Of a stretch of DNA of 58,350 nucleotides, positions 1-9,679 are shown in pieces (the first letter of the stretch is position 1; each line of letters begins with the position of its first letter). Made by a program: the position numbers and the translations under genes. The notes below the pieces were generated by a model. The model saw only the letters and a program-made list of their open reading frames with translations, was not told the DNA's origin and ran no database searches. Source of the DNA: Acidobacteriota bacterium (GTDB lineage Bacteria; Acidobacteriota; Terriglobia; Acidiferrales; UBA7541); NCBI GenBank assembly GCA_003224085.1, contig QHYK01000058.1:1-58350 (forward strand), read 5' to 3'.

Positions 1-242
1 ATCTTCAACGAGAATTCCAGCTAGCTCGTGCCAAACCTCGGCATCTTGCTCCGCAACCGAGGACACCGTTCACCCCCCGAGCTGGCCTCGATGGGCTGAT
101 CGATTCTTTGCTCGCCGCCCAACATGTTCTCGAGATGTTTCGTCGGACGCTGCCAAACGGCACTTCCCGCCGTCGCCTCGACCGCCTCTCCAACCGGCTT
201 ACCAAAATCCTCAGCGAAGCGCGCAAGCTAGCGATACCCTGA
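1..242 (+). CDS. 3' end of an unrecognised gene (partial)
   Basis: The frame that starts at base 3 is open from the window edge to a TGA at 240-242, which gives about 79 C-terminal residues. The last 45 residues look helical and basic, with segments such as LLAAQHVLEMFRRTLPNG and LDRLSNRLTKILSEARKL. There is no diagnostic motif. The end of a DNA-binding or transposase-like protein is conceivable, but I do not recognise a family. The downstream neighbour is on the opposite strand and convergent, so this gene ends its own transcription unit. The start lies outside the window. Confidence 0.5.
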   Translation, partial: LQREFQLARAKPRHLAPQPRTPFTPRAGLDGLIDSLLAAQHVLEMFRRTLPNGTSRRRLDRLSNRLTKILSEARKLAIP

Positions 243-376
243 AAATGGGCAGAGATTGGCCGCTAATGCCCGACCATCCGCCCGCAATCGTCTGGTGTTG
301 GCGTCGACGCGTAGGGAGACGTTGCATGAGACTTCCCATGACTTTGCAGGGTTGTTTAGAGTTAAGCAAACTTAAC

Positions 377-2344
377 TTAGGGCAGTGCGAACGCCACAAT
401 CGAGTCGTTCTGCGGTTCCTCGGTAACGCCGCGGTGTCCTCCGGCTGCGATCACGAGAAACTGCTTGCCACTCTTCCGTGTCTGGTATGTCATTGGAGTA
501 GCACCGCCGCTGGTCGGGAGTTGAGTCTTCCAGAGTTCCTTCCCGGTCTCGGCGTCGAAGGCGCGCAGCGCGGGATCAATCAAGGTTCCGGCGATAAATA
601 CCAATCCGCCTGCTGTAACGATCGGGCCGCCCAGGCTCGGTGCTCCGACGGGAACTGCGGGATTGCCCGGCGCGAGAGAGCCCAGCGGAACCTGCCAGCG
701 AATCGTGCCAGTCGTCATGTCGACCGCGGTCAATGTTCCCCAGGGCGGCGGCGCGCAAGGCAGATGATGGGCCTTGGAAAAGATGAAGGTGCGAAACAGG
801 CCGTACGGCCCGCCGGACTGTTGGGTGTAGTCTGCGTCCTCTGTGTTCTTGTCTACTTCGTCCCAATATTTGTCCGCCGGAATCAACCCCATCCTGGCAG
901 GCAAGTTGTTGGTGTTAACCACGAGCAAGCTGTGTTGTGGATCGTAGGCGTAGCCGCTCCAGTTCATCCCGCCGATATTTCCGGGGACTGAGAGCGTTCC
1001 GCGCAAACTCGGCGGTGTGAAAAGCCCGTCGTTGCGGAGAGTCTTTAGACGCTCGTGGCAAACTTGGCGGTCTTCTGGAGTGATGCCCCAGGCGTCATCC
1101 GCGGAAAGCTTCTGCGGAACCAAGGCCGGGGGCGCCAGAGGAAACGGCTGGGTTGGCGAGGTCACTTCTCCGGGCACATCTGTCTGCGGCACCGGCCGCT
1201 CTTCCACGGGAAACACCGGGACGCCCGTGTCGCGATTCAACACGTAAAGGAAGCCGGTCTTATTGCCCTGAATTACCACAGGCACGGTTTTTCCATCGTG
1301 CTGCACAGTGGTCAGCAGCGGCGGCGAGGCCGAGTCGTAATCCCAAAGATCGTGATGCACCAACTGGAAGCCCCAGACGAATTCTCCGGTCTTCCCCCGC
1401 AGCGCCACCACGGAGTCTGCCCACTTGTCATCGCCGGGACGCAGGCCGCCGTAATAATCCGGGCTGGCGCTGCCGGTGGGGAGAAACACGAGATCGCGTT
1501 CCTGATCCACCACCATTACGGACCATGCGTTCCCTGCGCCGGTGCGCCAGGGTTTTCCGGAGGAGGCCGACGTCGATTCGGAATCGTTCGGCGGGAGCGG
1601 CTCCCATTTCCAGCGCAGCGCGCCGGTGCGCGCATCGAAGGCGCGAACCACGCCGCTCGGCATGTCGACACGCGAATTGTCGTCGATGGCCGAACCGACC
1701 ACCACAACGTCGTCAATTACTGCGGGCGGAGAAGTCATGTGATATTGGGCCGGGATGTAGCGCGCGACATCGCGAAGGCCGATTTGTCCGCGGTTGCCAA
1801 AGTCCCGGCACGGTTCGCCAGTGAGTGCGTCGAGCGCGATGAGCCGCGCATCCAAAGTGGTTTCAAAAATTCGCCGGCCGCAGGGTTTCCCTTTCGCTCG
1901 CGCCGGATCAAGCCAGGCGGCAACCCCGCGATTGATAAGCCCATCGCCGTAGTCTCCGGCGATTTCAATCATCGGGTCGTAGACCCAGCGCTGCGCTCCG
2001 GTTTCCGGATCGAGAGCGAACACGCGATTGAACCCGCTGGTCAGGTACAACGTTCCATCCACCAGGATCGGCGTGGTCTCAAGGCCGCTGCGCTTTTTAT
2101 GGCCGCTGCCGTCGGAGATATCGCCCACATGAAACGTCCATGCAACCTTCAGAGTCGTCACGTTCTGACGGCTGATCTGCGATAGCGGCGAATACCGCGT
2201 CCCGCCTGCGTCGTGACCGTAATATGGCCAATCGTCGACCGGTCCCCTGACATCACGCGATGACTGCGCCAGAAGTCCTTGGATGGCACTGCACACGATA
2301 CCTGCCAGGATGAATTGAGCCAGCTTCGGAAATAAGCTAATCAC
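377..2344 (-). CDS. PQQ-dependent quinoprotein glucose dehydrogenase-like enzyme
   Basis: A quinoprotein of about 655 residues that should oxidise a sugar or alcohol in the periplasm with pyrroloquinoline quinone and pass electrons to the respiratory chain. The mature N-terminus begins with the family pattern WPYYGHDAGGTRYSPLSQI. Further beta-propeller blades follow, including WGFQLVHHDLWDYDSA and the C-terminal GGPIVTAGGLVFIAGT segment. I chose the GTG at 2344 because AAGGAAGG lies a few bases upstream. The longer ATG at 2377 would put 11 odd residues before a clean signal peptide ending near LLAQ. There are no membrane helices like those of E. coli Gcd, so it is probably soluble or peripheral. 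No pqq biosynthesis gene is nearby, so the cofactor must come from elsewhere. The exact substrate is not decidable. Confidence 0.9.
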   Translation of the reverse strand: MISLFPKLAQFILAGIVCSAIQGLLAQSSRDVRGPVDDWPYYGHDAGGTRYSPLSQISRQNVTTLKVAWTFHVGDISDGSGHKKRSGLETTPILVDGTLYLTSGFNRVFALDPETGAQRWVYDPMIEIAGDYGDGLINRGVAAWLDPARAKGKPCGRRIFETTLDARLIALDALTGEPCRDFGNRGQIGLRDVARYIPAQYHMTSPPAVIDDVVVVGSAIDDNSRVDMPSGVVRAFDARTGALRWKWEPLPPNDSESTSASSGKPWRTGAGNAWSVMVVDQERDLVFLPTGSASPDYYGGLRPGDDKWADSVVALRGKTGEFVWGFQLVHHDLWDYDSASPPLLTTVQHDGKTVPVVIQGNKTGFLYVLNRDTGVPVFPVEERPVPQTDVPGEVTSPTQPFPLAPPALVPQKLSADDAWGITPEDRQVCHERLKTLRNDGLFTPPSLRGTLSVPGNIGGMNWSGYAYDPQHSLLVVNTNNLPARMGLIPADKYWDEVDKNTEDADYTQQSGGPYGLFRTFIFSKAHHLPCAPPPWGTLTAVDMTTGTIRWQVPLGSLAPGNPAVPVGAPSLGGPIVTAGGLVFIAGTLIDPALRAFDAETGKELWKTQLPTSGGATPMTYQTRKSGKQFLVIAAGGHRGVTEEPQNDSIVAFALP

Positions 2345-2646
2345 TGAGTTCCTTCCTTGCCGCGAAAACGACAGCAATTGTACCCTCAGTTCTGCTGCTC
2401 GAGATTAATGCAAAACCACCTCTATCTTGATCGGCTTTCAGAATTGGGGTGAGTGACGGGGAACCCTGAAGTTATGGCCAGGATGGACTGGCCACTGCCG
2501 GCCACGCGGTCCGGAAATCCGCTTGGAGGAAATGCGGTGCTGTGGAAGACTGCTCGCGCGCCGACCTCCGCGAACCCCGTTTCTGGACCGCAGCCCACTT
2601 GATGTGCGGTAATCCAGCCTATCGGGCACTTGCACATGCGTCGAGC

Positions 2647-3525
2647 CTACTCAGCCGTGTAAGTGATCTCCATCCGATGAATGAGGAAACATGATAGGGC
2701 AAGAATCGTGATGCTAAGAAGGAGCAATCCGAGGACGGCAACAAAAGGAGGGACGGGTTCTGCAACTATGGTGAAAATGGCCAAGGGGCCAGAGAGCGGC
2801 AAACTGACGGGGCATAGATGCTTCAGATAGAAAGTGACGGTGAGCATCTGGGCCCAGTCAGGAAAGATGGCGGCGATCGTTTCCCATCCCATGATCACGA
2901 CTCCTGGGACAATCGGATTCTTGAACAGAAGGCTGAGAGCAAGAAACACAGCGCCGTAGCCGATACAAGCGAGGGCCGTCACCAGGAGATAGGAACCCAA
3001 CTGGCCGAGGCCCGGCCCGCCAAAGACATACGATTTGCCCGTTGAACCAAAACGGCTGTACATGACGTAGAAGCAAGCAAGGACGGCTGTTTCGAAGAGC
3101 ACGATGGCAACGACCGAGCCGGCAAGAAACTTTCCTACGACCAAGACTTCTCTTCTTACGGGCACGAGAAATTGATAATGAAGAGTGCGTTCAACCATTT
3201 CGCCGCGAAATAGCCACGTAAAGATGGCCATACAAGCAAAGAAGATGCCCAGCCGGAAATAGTAGAGCTGCACTATTCCCGCAAGAACCTGTGTATCGGT
3301 CTCGATTTGCGCGGGGCCCGCGGGTTGGTTTCTGTCGAAGATGACGTGCGTCAGGATGATGAGCACGGGAACCCAAGCGAGGAGGTAGATCCCAATCCTG
3401 CGGCGCGTAAACAAGTTGCGGCGAAGCTCGTTGCGCACGAGGATCGAGATCTGGCTACCATAAAGCCGCCACGGCTGTTCCGTTGCCCACTTTTGGGCCC
3501 GCGCGACTAAATCTTGAGCGCTCAT
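2647..3525 (-). CDS. ABC-2 type transporter permease
   Basis: A 292-residue membrane protein with about six hydrophobic segments (roughly residues 45-65, 85-110, 130-152, 175-197, 200-222 and 255-285) and a cytoplasmic N-terminal helix. This is the usual build of an ABC-2 permease. Its start overlaps the stop of the ATPase gene at 3522-4472 by four bases, so the two are translationally coupled and probably form one transporter. It is the last gene of a six-gene minus-strand operon led by an ECF sigma factor. The transported substrate cannot be read from sequence. The 270 bases downstream, up to the dehydrogenase gene, hold only weak short frames. Confidence 0.85.
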   Translation of the reverse strand: MSAQDLVARAQKWATEQPWRLYGSQISILVRNELRRNLFTRRRIGIYLLAWVPVLIILTHVIFDRNQPAGPAQIETDTQVLAGIVQLYYFRLGIFFACMAIFTWLFRGEMVERTLHYQFLVPVRREVLVVGKFLAGSVVAIVLFETAVLACFYVMYSRFGSTGKSYVFGGPGLGQLGSYLLVTALACIGYGAVFLALSLLFKNPIVPGVVIMGWETIAAIFPDWAQMLTVTFYLKHLCPVSLPLSGPLAIFTIVAEPVPPFVAVLGLLLLSITILALSCFLIHRMEITYTAE

Positions 3526-4472
3526 GCCGGCCCCCCATCCGATCCGATCAGATACTGGTAGATGGAATCGACGTCATCATCGGCAGGCGCAACGGCGTCG
3601 ACTTCCACGAGGCCCCCGGAAACGATCTTGTTCAGCAAAAGATAAAACTGCTCCGCATCACGCGTGCGCACCAAAACGCCCTGACCATCATTGAGAATTT
3701 TGGCCTCCACAACGTGATCGAGTTCAAACGCGGCCGCCGCCAACCGCGCCGCATTCGAACAACGGACAAGTATCTGCATCGGATGGTCGCGGACTTCCCT
3801 GCGGACCTCGCGGATCTGTCCCTCGGCAACAACGTAGCCGCTGCTCATTAGTACCACGCGGTCGGAGATGCGGTCGACTTCCTCCAAAATATGGCTGGAA
3901 ATCATGACGTGCATCCCTTGCCTGGCAATCGCTTCAAAGAGCGCGATCGATTCCGCGCGGGCCATGGGATCAAGGCCGTTGAGCGGTTCGTCGAGAACCA
4001 GCACGCAGGGATGATGGGCGATGGCTTGCGCGAGGCGAATGCGCTGACGCATCCCTTTGCTATAGCCAGCTACCTTGCGCCGCGCCACTTGGGCCATGCC
4101 AGCGCGCTGCAGCGCTTCGTCCGTGAGCTTGGCAGCCTGATCGTGCGCAAAACCATGAAGACGCAGGGGCCAATAAATGAAGTCATAGCCCGTCGTGCCG
4201 GTAGGGAAAGAGTCAAACTGTGTGCAGTATCCCACGTGCCGAAAAAACTCTATGGGTTGTTGCGGGGTAAGGCCGAGGACGTAAATCGCACCTTGTGAAG
4301 GCCGGATCAGGCCCGTCATCAAGTTCATCAGCGTGGTCTTGCCCGAGCCGTTGGGGCCGACGAGGCTGGTAATCCCGGGTTGGAGAGTGAAGCTCACTTT
4401 GTTCACTCCGAGAACTTCTCCGTAAAACTTGGAGACGTTCTCGAAAACGATTTGGCGGGCGTCCGGTGTCAT
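3522..4472 (-). CDS. ABC transporter ATP-binding protein
   Basis: A 316-residue nucleotide-binding subunit. The Walker A motif GPNGSGKT is at residues 39-46, the signature YSKGMRQR is near 145 (the common LSGGQ is replaced by YSKGM, typical of the CcmA/YhaQ/bacitracin type), Walker B VLVLDEPLNG is near 165, and the H-loop is in MISSHILEE. The last 90 residues form the C-terminal extension seen in ABC-2 exporters. It overlaps the genes on both sides by four bases (4469-4472 and 3522-3525). Its likely partners are the downstream permease at 2647 and the upstream permease at 4469. It powers export or membrane remodelling; the substrate is unknown. Confidence 0.92.
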   Translation of the reverse strand: MTPDARQIVFENVSKFYGEVLGVNKVSFTLQPGITSLVGPNGSGKTTLMNLMTGLIRPSQGAIYVLGLTPQQPIEFFRHVGYCTQFDSFPTGTTGYDFIYWPLRLHGFAHDQAAKLTDEALQRAGMAQVARRKVAGYSKGMRQRIRLAQAIAHHPCVLVLDEPLNGLDPMARAESIALFEAIARQGMHVMISSHILEEVDRISDRVVLMSSGYVVAEGQIREVRREVRDHPMQILVRCSNAARLAAAAFELDHVVEAKILNDGQGVLVRTRDAEQFYLLLNKIVSGGLVEVDAVAPADDDVDSIYQYLIGSDGGPA

Positions 4473-5353
4473 CCGCGCACCACTTCACGTGCTTTCAAGC
4501 GCGCATTGAGAATGACAACCGAGAGCACGCAGACCAAAATGAGTACGCCCCAGGCCGCAGGAACTGGAATTTCGTTCCGGCTCAGCGGGCCGAGGAGCCC
4601 GGTTCGCTCACGAAACCCTTTTGCCAGGATAAGCCGGAACATTTCTGTGAAATTCAGCAGCCGGCCCCAGTAGCTGCCCATAATCGAGTTGTACATTTCA
4701 CCGAGGCCCGCAGGGATAAAAAATGAGATGAAGATTACGCCTGTAGCCACAATTCGCAGCTTGACCGATGCTGATACCGCAAGGGAAATGAGAGAAAGCA
4801 TCAGGATCCAAATCGCTGAGCAAAATATGATGGGCACGACCATCCACATGTGCGACCAGATCCATCCGTTCCTGGCCAACCCGGCCTGCAGGCTGAATAA
4901 AAGCAAGCCCGGAATCCAAGTGACCGCGGACAGCAGCAGACCCAACGCCGCGAGTTTTCCTAGAACATAATCGGCCCTGCTGAACGGCCGGCTGAGAAAA
5001 AGCGGAAGCGCGCCGTTGGTTAGGTCTCCAGCGATCAAGACCGGGCCAACCCAGCAGTTCAACAGAAAGGCTACCTGCGTCTGCGCGACCATGATCATGA
5101 TGAAATACTCGTTTTCCACTGAAAACAAACCAGCGGAGCGCATTTGCATCAGCAATTGAACCGTTTTGTTGTTGGCGACAAAAATGTAACCTGCGAAAAA
5201 CAGGATGGGAACGAGGCTAAGAATCAGCAGGATAACGAAAAAGCGAGATTTGAACAGCTCTGCGAATGCATATCTCGTCAGGACAAAAAACCGCGACCAC
5301 TGCGGCGTCAGAGTTCCACCGTAGGGATTGTACCTGCGCTTATATACGGCCAT
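4469..5353 (-). CDS. ABC-2 type transporter permease
   Basis: A membrane protein of about 294 residues with six predicted helices, starting [14 protein letters not shown] conserved-looking segment, [25 protein letters not shown], contains the DLxxG...SRPxSR pattern typical of ABC-2 permeases. I placed the start at 5353 because GGGAG lies six bases upstream. The upstream ATPase stop (5340) then overlaps this start by 14 bases, which implies coupling. A longer frame to 5398 exists but would overlap the ATPase more deeply and lacks a comparable SD. It probably pairs with the ATPase at 5340-6281. Its role in the sigma-factor operon is inferred from position only. Confidence 0.87.
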   Translation of the reverse strand: MAVYKRRYNPYGGTLTPQWSRFFVLTRYAFAELFKSRFFVILLILSLVPILFFAGYIFVANNKTVQLLMQMRSAGLFSVENEYFIMIMVAQTQVAFLLNCWVGPVLIAGDLTNGALPLFLSRPFSRADYVLGKLAALGLLLSAVTWIPGLLLFSLQAGLARNGWIWSHMWMVVPIIFCSAIWILMLSLISLAVSASVKLRIVATGVIFISFFIPAGLGEMYNSIMGSYWGRLLNFTEMFRLILAKGFRERTGLLGPLSRNEIPVPAAWGVLILVCVLSVVILNARLKAREVVRG

Positions 5354-6281
5354 CAGCCGCTCCCGTCTGTTCCATCGCGTTGAGGAAAATGTCTTCAAGC
5401 GAATCGCGCCGGTGATTCATCCGGCGAATTTGCACGCCGCGGTCCGCCGCGACTTTGAACACCTCCCTGATTTCCACGCTGTCCGGCATAACCACCTTGA
5501 TGCGGCCGTTGCTGAAAACCGCGCACTCGCAACCAAGGCTCTCGAGCGTGGACGTAAATGTGGCCTGGGCGCCAATTGTTTCCAACTCCAGGAACTTGCG
5601 ATTGGCGCGCCGCTCCTCGGCGAGGTTACAAATGGAGGCGATTTGCCCGTTCCGCAGGATCAGCACCTCATCGCAGGTTTCCTCGACGTCGTGCAGAAGA
5701 TGCGAGGAAAGCAGCAGGCAGATATCACTGGCCTCGCGGATTTCGCGAATAAGTTCGATTAAGCGTTTGCGCGCAGGCGGGTCCATGCCATTCGTGGGTT
5801 CGTCCAGAATGAGCAACTTAGGTCCATGCGCGATCGCCTGCGCCAGCTTCGCCAGTTGTTTCATGCCGAGAGAATAGGTTCCCACCGGGCGATAGCGCGC
5901 TTCGCCTAATCCCACGTACACGAAAGCTTCGTGCGCACGCTCCATCGCTTGATCGGGTGGAAGACCGGAAATCTCCGCCATGTAACGAACAAAGCGCACG
6001 CCGGACATTTTTGAAATGAAGGCCTCGTTCTCAGGCATGTATCCGACAAGAGACCGAAGCGCATTCCCGTTGGCGTGAGAGTCGAGCCCGAGCACGCGGG
6101 CGCTCCCTTTCGACGGGGAGTGAAAACCTAAGAGGGTATTGATCAGTGTCGACTTGCCCGCGCCATTGGGTCCGAGCAGCCCAATGGCGCGGCTCTTCAA
6201 AACGCCTGTCAGACCATGAAGGATGGTTCGGTTGCCGAGTTGTACTTCGAGCCCATTGAGCTCGATTGTTGCGTTCATCAT
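5340..6281 (-). CDS. ABC transporter ATP-binding protein
   Basis: A 313-residue nucleotide-binding subunit. Walker A GPNGAGKS is at residues 37-44, the signature YSLGMKQL is near 141, Walker [11 protein letters not shown] is near 159, and the H-loop is in LLSSHLLHD. The C-terminal 85 residues form a regulatory or dimerisation tail. It lies ten bases after the stop-to-start junction with the FecR-like gene (6292) and overlaps the next permease, so it is the third gene of the operon. The two ATPases of the operon differ clearly in sequence, so they look like two transporters or a heterodimer rather than a recent duplication. Either of the first two ATG codons (6281, 6278) could be used. Confidence 0.92.
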   Translation of the reverse strand: MMNATIELNGLEVQLGNRTILHGLTGVLKSRAIGLLGPNGAGKSTLINTLLGFHSPSKGSARVLGLDSHANGNALRSLVGYMPENEAFISKMSGVRFVRYMAEISGLPPDQAMERAHEAFVYVGLGEARYRPVGTYSLGMKQLAKLAQAIAHGPKLLILDEPTNGMDPPARKRLIELIREIREASDICLLLSSHLLHDVEETCDEVLILRNGQIASICNLAEERRANRKFLELETIGAQATFTSTLESLGCECAVFSNGRIKVVMPDSVEIREVFKVAADRGVQIRRMNHRRDSLEDIFLNAMEQTGAADGRI

Positions 6282-6291
6282 CTACCAAGCA

Positions 6292-8925
6292 CTACGGATT
6301 GGCTTGGCGCGAAGTTCCATGATCCGACAAACCCAGCAAGTGGAACAAGGTCGGAAAACCTGGGTTCAAGTCAAAGAGCTTGGCGCTGCTGGCCACTTCG
6401 ATGCGATCGCTTTCCCCATAAGCACAGAATACGCTCGGTTTGGCGTCGGCTGCCATCTGCCGGAGGAGCGCCAACTGTTCGGAAGCAAGCTGCGAAGCGA
6501 GCGGTTTCAGGATCGGGCTGAGATTCTGATAAATCATTGCAGAAAAGTTCGCCTGGTTGTCGCTGGGGAGAAGCGCCCGAAACGATGCGGAGCGCGCCAG
6601 CGACATGCCATTTGCGTGCGTTTGCAGCGCCGCGAGCAGCAGTGCGCGTGAGGGTGCCATAATCATATACCCATCTGCGAAGGTGTAGTCGCACGCTGTC
6701 GAAAGCCCACCACTTTGCGATTGGATTGTGTAAAACGTTCGTCCACCGGACTGTGTTTGACTGAGTGTTGTGCCCGGCTGGTTCGACTTTTGCGCTTCGC
6801 GGTCAATAGCCTGCACCAGCTTATCTATGGCCACCTGAAGGGCTCCCGGATTGTTGACTTCAACAACCACTTTCCAAGAAGGTGTGGGAAGAACCGGGCC
6901 ATCAAGAGCCAGGGTCAGTTCCCCTCCCAGCGCGCTTGCCAAGTCGTTGCGAATGTCCAAGCCGAGTTCTGAATTTGTTTGCGCCAGACTTTTGCTGAAG
7001 GTGGCGTCGGAAGCGCCGATGGTGCTGAGAATGTCATCCAGCATGAGCGCTGGTTGTTTCGCAACGAAGGAAACCGCCGCACCCGCATTGGCCGAAACAT
7101 ACTCCAGCGAACCCATCGGAGCTGGCGCAGCCAGCCAGGAAGCGATGCCGTGCCTCGGGCCATTAAACTCCAAAGTAATCCGGTTGTCTTCCTGGCTGGA
7201 GGACTCGCCGCGTGCAGCGATCAAATACTTTATGTCATTAAAGCCGCTATTTTGCAGCGCCTTGGAATCTCCTTGCTGGGCATGCGTGCTGTTTATGATC
7301 TGGCCTAGATTCGCGGCCACCAGAGTTTCGGTCCCGCGGCTGTAGACGGTTGCGATTCGCTGGCCAAAATCCGTACCGGAGAAGGGAGTCGTACCGGCGT
7401 CGAGTTGTGCGCTCATCTGTCGAACCGAGTCAGCGTCCCCGCCGGCGACAAGCATGTTGGACCTGACAAGCATGATCATTCCGCGCTCATTGCCAGCAAG
7501 TGAAGAGAACGACTGCGCGTCCACGACGCGCAAATTGGCTGTGCCCTGCGGGCTCTTCAAGATATCAGCAAGATGATTCTGCAAATAATCCTTCAGTCCA
7601 GACTGCCTCACCTCGGCTAACAGGACGAGTCCATGCTCGTTGGAGGTGGAGCTTGCTGTGGCCGTAATCACCACTTCGTCGCCCAGATACTGGCTTATGG
7701 CTTGAATTTGGTCGATCAACTCCTGGGGAGTGGGGTGCTGATTCGAGTTGCCCCTCTGGTTCCACCATTCCTGCAGGACTTTGCTCTGCGAGAGCTGCTG
7801 CTGGAAGATTTTGTTTGCCTGTTGAAGTGCATCCCCAAGGTTGGGGATGCCGATATACAGGACAGTATCGGCAGGCAGCAAGGGAAGGATTTTGCTTTCA
7901 TAACGCGGACCAGGAGTCTGGATTTCCGCCAATTTCGTGCGAAGTTTTGAAAATTCTGCAAGCAGAGCGAGTTGGTGATCCAGGTCGCTGCTCCATGCAA
8001 TCTCTTCGCGGACGGGAACAACGCCGACACTCGGGGTTGTCGCCAGCACATCGCCGGAGTGCAGAATGGATTCCGCCCCGGCATGTTTTACGTGGACTTC
8101 TCCTTCAATCACCGCCACCCGCGAGCCTTTCGTGCCGGAATTCACGGAGAAAACAGTTCCGGTGACGGCTACCCTGCAATCCGGAGCAGTCACGTAAAGG
8201 TGCCCGGCGCGACGCCTCGCCGCTTGCACGATGATGCTCCCCTGGTCGAGATGAATGGTGGTGTCGCGACGCGTGGCGGTCACTGCCAATTCCGCGCGCT
8301 GATTCATTTCCACTTGGGAGCCCTCGAAGAGCCGCACCTTGGCACGGGAATTGGCGCCCGTGCGAATGAACTCACCCGCAGCGACTTCGTCACCGGCATT
8401 CAATGCGCGTTCGCCCGCGGGGCCAATGAGATACGCTTGCCCTTCGACGGAATCGATTCGCGCGCGACTGCCCGGAGGCCCTGCGAAGTACCAATTGCCC
8501 CAGGCCCAAACCAAGGCAACCAACAAGACCACTGATGCTGTCGCCATGGATAATCTGACAAAGCTCCACTGAAAGCCCCGGGACGCCGGCTCTATCCGCC
8601 ATCCCACGCTCGTCGCGCCATTAACCGCACGGCCAGAAGCATAAGAACGGCACGAGACACACTCCCTCAAGTGATCCTCCACGATGAGCACGCGAGCCGG
8701 CGGAAGCTCGTGCTGATGAAAAGCAGGCAGCAGAGAACGAATATCGGCGCAGCCACGGATAGGCTGCAGAGCATTGGCAGCGGCCTGTTGGCCTTCGCTA
8801 GTTTGTAACAGCTGCCACACGCGATCTGCTGACGCGGACAGAGTCTTGGCGTCGGGTTGTTCGCTGCGAAGTTCGCAAATCGCCCTGTCAAGATGGACGT
8901 CTTGTTTGGATCGAAATAATTTCAT
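6292..8925 (-). CDS. Fused zinc anti-sigma, FecR and DUF3352-like envelope sensor
   Basis: An 877-residue membrane protein. Residues 1-115 are cytoplasmic and carry H-x3-C-x2-C (EDHLRECVSCRSY), the zinc-binding motif of ZAS anti-sigma domains. One membrane segment follows near 125-147 (MATASVVLLVALVWAWGNW). Residues about 155-310 form a FecR domain, with the GQAYLIGPAGERALNAGDEV and VTGTVFSVNSGTKGSRVAVI patterns. The remaining 550 residues resemble DUF3352-type extracytoplasmic proteins (LLPADTVLYIGIPNL). Its start overlaps the sigma-factor stop by four bases, the classical arrangement of a sigma factor with its own anti-sigma. I infer that it holds the sigma factor inactive and reads an envelope signal through the FecR/DUF3352 part. 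The domain combination is unusual; the family match of the last part is from memory. Confidence 0.8.
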   Translation of the reverse strand: MKLFRSKQDVHLDRAICELRSEQPDAKTLSASADRVWQLLQTSEGQQAAANALQPIRGCADIRSLLPAFHQHELPPARVLIVEDHLRECVSCRSYASGRAVNGATSVGWRIEPASRGFQWSFVRLSMATASVVLLVALVWAWGNWYFAGPPGSRARIDSVEGQAYLIGPAGERALNAGDEVAAGEFIRTGANSRAKVRLFEGSQVEMNQRAELAVTATRRDTTIHLDQGSIIVQAARRRAGHLYVTAPDCRVAVTGTVFSVNSGTKGSRVAVIEGEVHVKHAGAESILHSGDVLATTPSVGVVPVREEIAWSSDLDHQLALLAEFSKLRTKLAEIQTPGPRYESKILPLLPADTVLYIGIPNLGDALQQANKIFQQQLSQSKVLQEWWNQRGNSNQHPTPQELIDQIQAISQYLGDEVVITATASSTSNEHGLVLLAEVRQSGLKDYLQNHLADILKSPQGTANLRVVDAQSFSSLAGNERGMIMLVRSNMLVAGGDADSVRQMSAQLDAGTTPFSGTDFGQRIATVYSRGTETLVAANLGQIINSTHAQQGDSKALQNSGFNDIKYLIAARGESSSQEDNRITLEFNGPRHGIASWLAAPAPMGSLEYVSANAGAAVSFVAKQPALMLDDILSTIGASDATFSKSLAQTNSELGLDIRNDLASALGGELTLALDGPVLPTPSWKVVVEVNNPGALQVAIDKLVQAIDREAQKSNQPGTTLSQTQSGGRTFYTIQSQSGGLSTACDYTFADGYMIMAPSRALLLAALQTHANGMSLARSASFRALLPSDNQANFSAMIYQNLSPILKPLASQLASEQLALLRQMAADAKPSVFCAYGESDRIEVASSAKLFDLNPGFPTLFHLLGLSDHGTSRQANP

Positions 8926-9470
8926 GATGCACCTTTCATAAAGCCACGAAGGCCTTTCTTTAGTCGTGCGCGAGTCCGATGCAGTGTAACTGCCACAACG
9001 GCCTGCGATGTGTTCATGGTCCGCGCAATTTCGGGGTTATCCAGCCCTTCGAGATAGCGGAGGACAAACATCTCGGCAGCCCGGGGATTCAGCGTTGCAA
9101 GCTCCCGGCGAAGCCAATTCTTGATTTCCAAGGAGGAGAGCACCCGTTCCGGGGAAATACCGGGATTCGATTCCAGCTTGTCGGCTGCTTCCACGGGCAC
9201 GTCCTCTCGATAGCCCCTTGAGCGGATTAGATCCAGGGCGGCGTTGACTGCCGACTTGTGTAAGTAGCTCTGTAGATTGGAGATACGGCTTGCGTCGACC
9301 GTCCCGCGGGCTAACCGGAGGAAGACGGATTGTAAGACGTCTTCAGCGTCCGACATGTTACCGGTCAGGCGGTAGGCCGCCCTGAGGACACAGGCTTGGT
9401 GTGCTCGAAAGACCTCCTCAAGCTGGGCGAACGCCTGCGTCACCATGATGTTTTCTATCGCGGCCGCCAA
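8922..9470 (-). CDS. ECF RNA polymerase sigma factor
   Basis: A 182-residue sigma-70 family protein of extracytoplasmic-function type, with region 2 (RLTGNMSDAEDVLQSVFLRL, about residues 34-55) and region 4 (LNPRAAEMFVLRYLEGLDNP and the helix-turn-helix EIARTMNTSQAVVAVTLHRT, about 120-165). The start is a TTG at 9470 with GGAGGG five bases upstream; the ATG at 9446 has no comparable SD. It heads a minus-strand operon with its putative anti-sigma partner and two ABC transporters and probably controls that operon. I could not identify a convincing autoregulatory -35/-10 pair upstream. The family subgroup cannot be assigned without alignment. Confidence 0.92.
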   Translation of the reverse strand: MAAAIENIMVTQAFAQLEEVFRAHQACVLRAAYRLTGNMSDAEDVLQSVFLRLARGTVDASRISNLQSYLHKSAVNAALDLIRSRGYREDVPVEAADKLESNPGISPERVLSSLEIKNWLRRELATLNPRAAEMFVLRYLEGLDNPEIARTMNTSQAVVAVTLHRTRARLKKGLRGFMKGAS

Positions 9471-9679
9471 GCGTCCCTCCTCGGCTCTTCTACAACCTAA
9501 GACGCGATAGCTAGAAACTTCTTAACACACAATCTGAATTCCGAGGCCATTTGGTCGGCGGCACTTCCCAGTTTTGAAAATTGTCTCTTGTTTGTGGCCT
9601 CCAACGGTCGAGCCCAACCGAACACCGCACTCCTGCCCCCTTTCAAAGAGATTCGAAACCGCCTTGGAGATGAGCCGTG

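Noticed and set aside
245-2185. Long plus-strand frames (248 and 376 residues) opposite the PQQ dehydrogenase
   Set aside because: They are antisense to a protein with clear quinoprotein motifs and have no domain or SD of their own.
2422-2637. Short minus-strand frames (71 and 65 residues) between the permease and the dehydrogenase
   Set aside because: They overlap each other in different frames, have low-complexity Pro/Arg content and no SD.
9470-9530. An ECF-type -35/-10 pair upstream of the sigma gene
   Set aside because: The GAAGTT and CGTC elements are only about 11 bases apart, too close for an ECF promoter.
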